52,513 bases of DNA from Nanobdellota archaeon (GTDB lineage Archaea > Nanobdellota > Nanobdellia > Woesearchaeales > JAHIVG01): NCBI GenBank assembly GCA_018816705.1, contig JAHIVG010000094.1, positions 1-52,513 on the forward strand, given 5' to 3'. Positions within the stretch are counted from its first letter, which is position 1. The number at the start of each line of letters is the position of its first letter. The notes under the pieces were generated by a model. It was not told where the DNA came from. It saw only the letters and a list, made by a program, of their open reading frames with translations, and ran no database searches. The translations under genes and the position numbers were made by a program. Positions 46,770 through 52,513 of this stretch are shown here, piece after piece.

Positions 46770-48885
46770 ACAGCGTCATTATCTGCCCGGCGATCATGTT
46801 GAAGATGAGCATGATGATGCCGGCGACAATGCAGTACAGGAAGCCAGACCTTATCAGGTTTGTGCCGAGCAGGTACCTCTCATTTAGCCTGTCATTGCCG
46901 TTCTCGATGCCGTTCACAAGGATGGTCATTATCGCGATTATCTGCACCACGTAGATGCCCACGATTATCTGGAAGTGGAACGTCGGGATCCCTTTACCGA
47001 ACAGTTCGGTCATGGCAGACAGGCCGCCGACGCCGGTGTCCACCTTGAGGTTTTCCATCTGCTCATTGAGGCGTAGGATTATTGTCGTTATCATCGAGGT
47101 TATTCCGATGACGATGCCGGCGATGACCGGAGTCAAGAACTTTATCTGCGACTTCATGGACGAGATTATGTCCTCCAATATGTCCTTCAGCCTCTCATCA
47201 ACCCGATGCATCTCCTTGATGTAGCGCGAGATGTTTATCACTGCCTGCGCAGCTATCTTTGTGCCCTTCTTCGAGGCCTCTGACAGTACCTTCATAGAGC
47301 TCTGGATGATCCTGGACGGGAAATACACCAGGGCGCCGTGCTCCTTGTCGAAGATTGCGTCGTTCACTGACATGCCCATCATGTTCACGTTGGAGCTGAC
47401 GAGCTCAAAGAACTTACCTGCAGGACTATCCTTCATGGTCTCCGCAACCCTTGAGAAGGCGATCTCTGGCGGGAGGCCGTCCCCCAGCCTGTTGCCGAGC
47501 TGGAACAGGGCAGAAGAGAACTCGAGCTCGAGCTTCTTGGTCTCCTCGCGTATCTTCATTATGTTATGCGACTTGAGCTTATAGTATAATCCGCCACCCA
47601 CAGCGAAAGACAACGTGACCAGGAGGGATATCAGGGCAGCGCCCAAGCCGTAAGGACCGACGATGCCTCTATCAGTCTCCTGATAATCCAGCAGCCTGAG
47701 CCAGTCGCCCAAGACGATATCGAACTCTGGCGAAGCAGCATGCATATAGACAGGCATCATGCCCAGGTTGAAGAGCAGGAGGAACATGAGGACAGCGACT
47801 GCTGTAGCTGATATGAAGAACTCCTGGCTTCCTAGTCTAATGACGATGTTCCTGTACTTCTTCATCTCAGGGTTGTCCTTGGAGATGTCTGACTCGCCGT
47901 ATCCGGTAGGCCTTTTCGAGAGGATGTTCTTGCCCAGATAGAACACTGCAACAGGAAGGATGATGTTATAGAGCATGAGCAGATGGTACCACTTCACGTC
48001 GGACATGAAGCTCACCACCAAAGGCAGGATCACAAGACCGAGGATAGGCAGGATGATGCCGAGCATATGCAGCATGGTGATGGGGTTCTTCAGGTTCTGG
48101 GCGTAGTGCAGCATCTTCTCATAGGTCTCCTCGAGCATGACGTCAAGGGACTTGTCCAGCATGTCCAGGCGGCGGCTCTCAGAGCCTTCATACAATGAGG
48201 ATACGATGAGGTGGAAGCTCTCCACGAACTCGCCGTTGGAGTCCCTCCATGATTCCAAGTAGTGATCCATGGATTCCTTCACAGAGCTGAACTTTTCGGT
48301 CTCGGTATCCCATAAGACCTTCTTGAAGTCCAGGGCCAAAGGACCGGTGAGGTGCTCTGCTGCGAAGCCTATGGCGTTCTCCAGGTTGGAGGTATGCCTC
48401 ATGTATGTAACAACGTAGAAGATGGACATGACCATCTGGTTGCTCGCTTCCAGCCGCCAGCTGTTGGCCAGGAAGAAAGGGAGCTTGCCGAAGATGACCA
48501 TCATGGCCAGGCCTGAGATGATGAAGAACATCATGAAGAACAGGGGAGCGTTGAACATGGTCAGTATGATGACAGAGCCCAGCACCATCCAGAGCAGGGG
48601 GAAGAGCATGGCGAAGCTTGCAGCGCCCTGCGGGGTGATATTCAGGTGGCATGTCTCTATCGACCTCTGCAGCTCTTTCAGCTTCTTCTTGTTCGGGTCT
48701 ATCTTGAGCAGCTTCTCGCTGATCCGGCATGCCTTCTCATAGATGGAGAAGTGGCGCGGCAGCAGCTCATTCTTGAACTCGTTATACTCCCGAGAGGTCA
48801 CCCTCTCAAGGTCTTGGCCTTCCAGCTCGTTCCTCAGACGCTCCTTGTACTTGGACAGGAGGTCTTCCACCTCTTTTTCAGGCAT
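46768..48885 (-). CDS. Type IV filament platform protein (FlaJ/TadC/GspF-like)
   Basis: 705 residues; integral-membrane assembly platform of archaeal type IV pilus/archaellum-type machines. Two T2SSF-like halves: a first with helices FAMLFPLLWMVLGSVIILTM and FFMMFFIISGLAMMVIFGKL and a cytoplasmic loop (NAIGFAAEHLTGPLALDF), a second with SSALFQLGNRLGDGLPPEIA and FSRVAETMKDSPAGKFFELV, which is the classic FlaJ/TadC loop. Further membrane helices lie near ~250-300, ~350, ~420, ~600, ~640 and at the C-terminus. Start overlaps the ATPase stop by 8 nt. No pilin or prepilin peptidase gene is adjacent; the prepilin-like protein at 10843 is a candidate substrate. Confidence 0.88.
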   Translation of the reverse strand: MPEKEVEDLLSKYKERLRNELEGQDLERVTSREYNEFKNELLPRHFSIYEKACRISEKLLKIDPNKKKLKELQRSIETCHLNITPQGAASFAMLFPLLWMVLGSVIILTMFNAPLFFMMFFIISGLAMMVIFGKLPFFLANSWRLEASNQMVMSIFYVVTYMRHTSNLENAIGFAAEHLTGPLALDFKKVLWDTETEKFSSVKESMDHYLESWRDSNGEFVESFHLIVSSLYEGSESRRLDMLDKSLDVMLEETYEKMLHYAQNLKNPITMLHMLGIILPILGLVILPLVVSFMSDVKWYHLLMLYNIILPVAVFYLGKNILSKRPTGYGESDISKDNPEMKKYRNIVIRLGSQEFFISATAVAVLMFLLLFNLGMMPVYMHAASPEFDIVLGDWLRLLDYQETDRGIVGPYGLGAALISLLVTLSFAVGGGLYYKLKSHNIMKIREETKKLELEFSSALFQLGNRLGDGLPPEIAFSRVAETMKDSPAGKFFELVSSNVNMMGMSVNDAIFDKEHGALVYFPSRIIQSSMKVLSEASKKGTKIAAQAVINISRYIKEMHRVDERLKDILEDIISSMKSQIKFLTPVIAGIVIGITSMITTIILRLNEQMENLKVDTGVGGLSAMTELFGKGIPTFHFQIIVGIYVVQIIAIMTILVNGIENGNDRLNERYLLGTNLIRSGFLYCIVAGIIMLIFNMIAGQIMTL

Positions 48886-51112
48886 TCCTTACCTCTTTCT
48901 GAAACCAGTCCTTCCACTCTGTGAGTATCCTTTTCGGGTCTAATGAACCCACTTCTTCCTTCACGCGCTCAGATATGAGATGGTAGCGGTCGTTGCATCC
49001 TATCGAGAACTGGGCCTCGAGAAGCTCGGGCCTCTTAATCTTGAGCGAGGCATCCAGCTGCAGCTGCTTGAGCCTTGAACGCAGAATGATGTTCTGCCAC
49101 ACCGCGTCCCAGTCGCCTGCAAAATCCCGGATGTTGCCTGCGATGGTCTTCAACACCTCTGACTCGCCGTTTATCAGCTCATCACTTATGTTGAGCGCGT
49201 CCTTCTTCACGTCATACTTCATCAGGTCCATGAAGGCATTCTCGAGCAAAGGATCATCAGACCATCTCTTCCTGACCTCGGTGATCTGCGTCACGCGGCG
49301 GGTGCGATGTATGCCGTCCGAAGACCTCAAGGGATTGGCGACGATTATGATGTCTGTGGCCTTGAACGATGTCTTGGGCACGCCGATGTCGTTCACCACC
49401 CTGTCGAACACGCCGTAAGGGGAATCTCCGTGGATCGTTCCGGCAACGACGTTGGCAGCAGCACCCACGCGCATGGCCTCATAGAGAGACTTGGCTTCCT
49501 GGCTCCTGACCTCGCCCACGATGAGGGCTGAATCTCCGAGGCGCAGGGTCGACCTGATGCCTGTGCTGGCAGAGACCTCAGAGCCCTCCCTGGACAGCGC
49601 GCTGGCGACCTTCAGGGATTGGATGTTGAAGCCCAGGTTGCGCATCTGCCTTGTTGGGAGTTCCAATGTGTCCTCTATGGTTATGATGCGGTAGCGCCGC
49701 ATTATCTCGATCATCATGGCGGAGAGCAGTGATGACTTCCCGCTCGACCTCGTGCCTGCGATCATGAAGGATCGGCTGCCGTCCACCAGGAAGCTGATGA
49801 GGCCTGCTGCCTCTGCTGTGATCATCTTGTAGTTCATGAACAAGGGCAGGGTCCACGGCCTGTCCCTGTGGCGCCTGAATGAGAAGGCCAAGCCATAAGG
49901 GTTCAGTGGAGCGGTCACGGCTGCTACCCTTGTGCTCACGCCCGGAAGCTCGAGCTCAGTGTCAAGGATGGGATTGGCCTCGTCCAGCGGCCGGCCGCTA
50001 ATCAGGCGGAGCTTGGTGGCCCATGACTCGGCCTCGGGCACGACAGGCTCTATGTTGGTGGTGCAGTCATCAAAATCCTGGTGCACGATGAAAATAGGCG
50101 TCTGGCCCATCGGGCTGTTGATGGATATGTCCTGTATCTTCTCGTCCTTCAGCAGGACCTCTATGAGGCCGAAGCCGACAGTGTATCTCACAAGGATCTC
50201 TGTGAGCTCCTTCAGCTCCTTCTGCCTGAGGCGTATGCCGCGGGTGTTGGAGAGCTCCTCCAGGAGGTCAGAGCCGACGTTCGAGAATACCTGTCTCATG
50301 CGATCAGGGTCGACGAATTCTGAGCGCCGGGGCTTGTGGTCTGCCATTATCTTCCTGGCCATGTCCAGGAGCTCATACTTCTCCTCGTCCAGCTTGAACT
50401 CGGGGGGGATGACATGATAGAGGTACTGGACAGTGTCCGGCCTGGAAAAGATCGTGACCTCGATGTTACCGATTGTGTAAGAGTCAAGCTCGTTGCCGTT
50501 GACAGGGTATGTCGCCATGAGCTTGGTGAACATGAAGTCAGGCTTTATCACCGGCAGGAACATGTGCCTGTAGATCTCCCTGTTGCCTACCTGGTGGCCG
50601 GCGAGATGCCTCTCTGAGAGCTTGATGAGCTTGGTCTGCTCGAATAGGGCGATTATGTATTCGAGGAACTTGATGTAGGCCCGGACGCATTTGCTGGGTG
50701 ATTTCTGCAGCGCTATGGCCTCGCGGCGGTGGATGCGCTTGAGCTCGACGTAGGCGCCGATAGGATCACTTAAGATGGTGTCTGTAATCAGCCTCTTGAT
50801 CTCAGGGAAGCGCTGGCTGTAGTACTGCTGGCAACCGGGGCCTAGGGCCTTGAGGCTGAACATATCCTTATTCTTGACCGTGGAGTCATAGAGTCGGGCC
50901 ATCTCGTGCAGGAGCTCGGTCTGGTTTTGGTCGTACTCGTAGTCCCGGTTCTGGTTGAAGATTATCTTGGTGACCCTGGGATTTTCTAATAAGGAGTGGA
51001 CAGTGTTGGCCATGCACTCCCCGCTGTCCTCCAGCGAGGGCATCTTTGGCTGCTGGGAGTAGTCTACCCTGAGTATGGTGTCGTCGCCTTCCCGGATTAT
51101 ATCATATTTCAT
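48878..51112 (-). CDS. Type IV filament assembly ATPase (FlaI/VirB11/GspE-like)
   Basis: 744 residues; hexameric motor that drives subunit insertion into pilus-type filaments. The C-terminal RecA-like core has Walker A MIAGTRSSGKSSLL (~451-464) and Walker B DSALIVGEVRSQEAKSLYEA (~527), with His box GTIHGDSPYGVFDRV. The N-terminal ~330 residues are longer than in archaellum FlaI and begin MKYDIIREGDDTILRVDYSQ. The frame is open 30 codons further up, but the ATG at 51112 overlaps the stop of a tiny RHH gene in the ATGA manner and is preferred. In one operon with the platform protein. Confidence 0.92.
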   Translation of the reverse strand: MKYDIIREGDDTILRVDYSQQPKMPSLEDSGECMANTVHSLLENPRVTKIIFNQNRDYEYDQNQTELLHEMARLYDSTVKNKDMFSLKALGPGCQQYYSQRFPEIKRLITDTILSDPIGAYVELKRIHRREAIALQKSPSKCVRAYIKFLEYIIALFEQTKLIKLSERHLAGHQVGNREIYRHMFLPVIKPDFMFTKLMATYPVNGNELDSYTIGNIEVTIFSRPDTVQYLYHVIPPEFKLDEEKYELLDMARKIMADHKPRRSEFVDPDRMRQVFSNVGSDLLEELSNTRGIRLRQKELKELTEILVRYTVGFGLIEVLLKDEKIQDISINSPMGQTPIFIVHQDFDDCTTNIEPVVPEAESWATKLRLISGRPLDEANPILDTELELPGVSTRVAAVTAPLNPYGLAFSFRRHRDRPWTLPLFMNYKMITAEAAGLISFLVDGSRSFMIAGTRSSGKSSLLSAMMIEIMRRYRIITIEDTLELPTRQMRNLGFNIQSLKVASALSREGSEVSASTGIRSTLRLGDSALIVGEVRSQEAKSLYEAMRVGAAANVVAGTIHGDSPYGVFDRVVNDIGVPKTSFKATDIIIVANPLRSSDGIHRTRRVTQITEVRKRWSDDPLLENAFMDLMKYDVKKDALNISDELINGESEVLKTIAGNIRDFAGDWDAVWQNIILRSRLKQLQLDASLKIKRPELLEAQFSIGCNDRYHLISERVKEEVGSLDPKRILTEWKDWFQKEVRNA

Positions 51113-51246
51113 GGTTTTCCCTTCATCTTCAGGAGTGCGATCTCGATGAGATGTGACTTGTTCCTGTACTTCGTGCGGTCTCTCAGCTCTGTCTCCATCC
51201 AAGCCAGAAGTTCCTCATCTATCGTGGCGCTTATGGGTTTTTTCAA
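51109..51246 (-). CDS. Ribbon-helix-helix protein, 45 aa
   Basis: A short gene starting at TTG (51246), with GGCTGAT 3 nt upstream as Shine-Dalgarno. The peptide opens MKKPISATIDEELLAWMETE, continues through LRDRTKYRNKSHLIEIALLK and ends MKGKP: a beta strand, helix, turn with N-K-S, helix, i.e. the MetJ/Arc/CopG fold. Its TGA overlaps the ATG of the filament ATPase, so it is first gene of the operon and probably its autoregulator. An in-frame TTG five codons earlier is an alternative start. Confidence 0.8.
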   Translation of the reverse strand: MKKPISATIDEELLAWMETELRDRTKYRNKSHLIEIALLKMKGKP

Positions 51247-51291
51247 GTTATCAGCCTTCAAACAGTCATCATATAAAATATTTATGCTTTT

Positions 51292-51321
51292 TTTTATAAT
51301 ATAACCTATATTTTATAATAT
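51292..51321. promoter_or_regulatory. Direct repeat TTTTATAATAT, possible RHH operator
   Basis: The 11-bp sequence TTTTATAATAT occurs at 51292-51302 and 51311-51321, offset by 19 bp, just outside the RHH-ATPase-platform operon in the gap to the divergent coiled-coil gene. RHH proteins typically bind short tandem or inverted half-sites of this spacing. The repeats also contain TATA-like cores. Confidence 0.4.
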
Positions 51322-51391
51322 GTTTTTACCACATCGAGGTCGGGACAAAAAGAGAGAAAAACACTTAAATGAGCATATCCCAGAGAGAGGC

Positions 51392-51760
51392 ATGGCAAAT
51401 CCCCCACCTGGCCTGTCAGATTTCGGCAAGGAGATAACCAACACGAGCTCCAGGCTGAGGATGCTCGAGGAGAGGATCACCAATATCCGCATGAAGCTCC
51501 AAGTAACAGAGCAGAACATGGTCACGATGCACCGCAACACCAGCGAGGAGATGCTGGCAGTGAAATCCGACATGGCGAGGATGAAGAACGACATCACGGA
51601 CGTCAAGAACACCATACAGCTGATGGCGGCAGAGCTGGGCAACTTCGCCAAGAGCGAGGAGCTGAGGACGCTGCAGAAATACCTGAGCTATTGGGAGCCG
51701 GTCAAGTTCGTGACAGAGGAACAGGTGGAAAAGATAGTGGAAAGGATGAAAGAGGAGTAG
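51392..51760 (+). CDS. Coiled-coil accessory protein (FlaC/D/E-like)
   Basis: 122 residues starting MANPPPGLSDFGKEITNTSS at the ATG 51392 (GAGAGAGG upstream). A continuous coiled coil (LRMLEERITNIRMKLQVTEQ to IQLMAAELGNFA) is followed by a short C-terminal module LSYWEPVKFVTEEQVEKIVE. That arrangement recalls archaellum accessory proteins FlaC/D/E, which ring the motor; the match is by layout only. It is divergent from the ATPase operon and separated by an AT-rich shared promoter region, which supports a common function. Confidence 0.65.
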   Translation: MANPPPGLSDFGKEITNTSSRLRMLEERITNIRMKLQVTEQNMVTMHRNTSEEMLAVKSDMARMKNDITDVKNTIQLMAAELGNFAKSEELRTLQKYLSYWEPVKFVTEEQVEKIVERMKEE

Positions 51761-51762
51761 AA

Positions 51763-52203
51763 TCAGGAGAATATTTCTATAACAATCTTTTTCGCAATCT
51801 CCTTCTTGCGGGGGAAGGCTGCGATGGCCATGCGGATGTGGAAGCAGTCGCCGCTGTCAGTGAGGCAGTACTGGCCCTGCAGGAGCTTCTGCTTGTCGAA
51901 TCTCAAGAAGAAGTCGAGCTTGCCGTCGAGGCGTGATTCCAATTGCCTCAACAGAAGTTGCTTGGTATCATCGCTGAGCTTCCCTGTCAAGGACTTCAGG
52001 AAGGCGTTGGTGTGCCTGGCCTTGGTCAAGCGGAGCTTGAGGATCATTATCAAGTTCTTTTCCATGCCTTCGGCCTTCTGGACATCTAGCTTGAGCTTCT
52101 CGTCCTCCAACGAGAAAGGAAGCATGCCTATGAGAGCTTTCTTCGAGGCCTCCCTGTCATCCTTGGAGAAGACAGAGAGGGTTATGGTGTGGGCGAGCTT
52201 CAT
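51763..52203 (-). CDS. Exosome-associated/RNA-binding protein (COG1325-like)
   Basis: 146 residues starting MKLAHTITLSVFSKDDREAS. The pattern of an N-terminal strand, KKALIGMLPFSLEDEKLKLD, then LDGKLDFFLRFDKQKLLQGQ and a beta hairpin around CLTDSGDCFHIRMAIAAFP matches the small archaeal family described as a predicted exosome subunit or dihydrofolate-like RNA-binding protein with a dsRBD-type fold. An upstream ATG at 52224 is a possible alternative start. Convergent with the coiled-coil gene, 2 bp between stops. Confidence 0.78.
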   Translation of the reverse strand: MKLAHTITLSVFSKDDREASKKALIGMLPFSLEDEKLKLDVQKAEGMEKNLIMILKLRLTKARHTNAFLKSLTGKLSDDTKQLLLRQLESRLDGKLDFFLRFDKQKLLQGQYCLTDSGDCFHIRMAIAAFPRKKEIAKKIVIEIFS

Positions 52204-52253
52204 GATAAAGTAGGAAATCCTCATGTTCTTAAATCTTCCCAAAACCTTGGCTC

Positions 52254-52377
52254 CATCCAAAAAAATGGGCAAATTTGCATGTGAGATAGCATGATAGATA
52301 TCAAATTGGCTTCAGGATTGTTGGTCTCACATGCAAATTTGTTTTCCTCTATACATTTTTTTGGATGTCACCCGAGT
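52254..52377. repeat. 124-bp interrupted inverted repeat
   Basis: The left arm (52254-52286) and right arm (52325-52377) share CATCCAAAAAAATG at the outside and CAAATTTGCATGTGAGA at the inside; the right arm carries about ten extra bases between these blocks. The loop is 38 bp. No flanking direct repeat is seen. The ends differ from the three GGC-type elements, so it is a different repeat: either another transposon relic or a strong RNA or DNA fold-back. Confidence 0.65.
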
Positions 52378-52441
52378 TTTTCGAATAATTCTGTGTAAGG
52401 CTTTTAGCCTTAAATAGGTAAACAGGTTTTGGCGGAGTCCG

Positions 52442-52513
52442 ATGATCAATGCGTCCTTGTATTGGTTGTCTGTCCTTCTGCTGTGCGTGTGGATTATTCC
52501 TGCTCTTGTTGCA
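52442..52513 (+). CDS. Start of a secreted/membrane protein (cut by window end)
   Basis: ATG at 52442 opens a frame to the window edge encoding MINASLYWLSVLLLCVWIIP then ALVA: a signal peptide or first membrane helix. GCCTTAAATAGG (52407-52418), 24-35 bp upstream, is a good TATA box and GGCGGAG gives a weak Shine-Dalgarno. The product cannot be identified from 24 residues. Confidence 0.5.
   Translation, partial: MINASLYWLSVLLLCVWIIPALVA

Noticed and set aside
1-52513. CRISPR array or cas genes
   Set aside because: No regularly spaced identical repeats and no Cas-like protein seen; the HNH protein at 45228 is short and stand-alone.

Overview
The window reads as an archaeal chromosome segment. 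It carries archaeal-type PheRS (pheS/pheT), Pelota, RFC small subunit, topoisomerase VI A and B, DnaG-type primase, RIO1 kinase, a Dim2-like KH protein, archaeal TrpRS, an RPA-like OB-fold protein and an exosome-associated protein. Promoters are archaeal TATA boxes of the CTTTAAATA kind placed 22-30 bp before start codons, so many transcripts look leaderless; other genes use the archaeal Shine-Dalgarno GAGGTGATC. Several membrane proteins, notably the one starting with a KKAQASGAAALIALIALF segment, resemble proteins I associate with DPANN archaea of the Woesearchaeota type. That lineage call is inference.

Layout. 0.2-4 kb: pheS and pheT with a LUD-domain gene wedged between them. 4.1-9.3 kb: a Cys-rich lipoprotein with a LamG-like end, a transaldolase-family enzyme, a membrane-anchored protein, a probable 5' remnant of a glycogen-synthase-like gene and a TrmB-like regulator. 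9.7-19.5 kb: pelA, and divergent from it a run of cell-surface genes: a protein with a type IV pilin-like signal, a 1070-aa multi-pass protein ending in a lysozyme/SLT-like domain that lacks the usual catalytic Glu, and three related lipoproteins, the first with eight Cys-rich modules. 19.5-24.2 kb: a 1227-aa coiled-coil protein translationally coupled to rfcS. 24.3-29.3 kb: small genes, a short inverted-repeat element, a decayed copy of the top6A 3' end, then top6A/top6B. 29.4-35.1 kb: uncharacterised proteins, a KH protein, a PAS/helix-turn-helix regulator and RIO1. 35.2-39.6 kb: a candidate structured RNA, dnaG, an extracytoplasmic chaperone/thioredoxin-like fusion and a HerA-type ATPase. 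39.7-46.4 kb: a PlsB-like acyltransferase, a PPDK-like protein, trpS, an OB-fold protein, FHA and HNH proteins and a ZIP transporter. 46.6-52.5 kb: a tRNA-Phe gene with three introns, a type IV filament platform and ATPase with a tiny ribbon-helix-helix gene in front, a coiled-coil accessory protein, an exosome-related protein and the start of a further gene.

The most striking observations are: (1) tRNA-Phe(GAA) interrupted in the D-loop, anticodon loop and T-loop, with two introns bounded by textbook bulge-helix-bulge motifs; (2) the surface-protein locus at 10.8-19.5 kb, which I do not recognise as a described system and which may work with the type IV filament motor at 46.8-51.2 kb; (3) a family of short non-autonomous inverted-repeat elements, two of the three copies with exact 8-bp target duplications; (4) a top6A 3' fragment differing from the real gene only by synonymous changes; and (5) several genes under 60 codons (RHH protein, 55-aa membrane protein, mini-ORF before dnaG).
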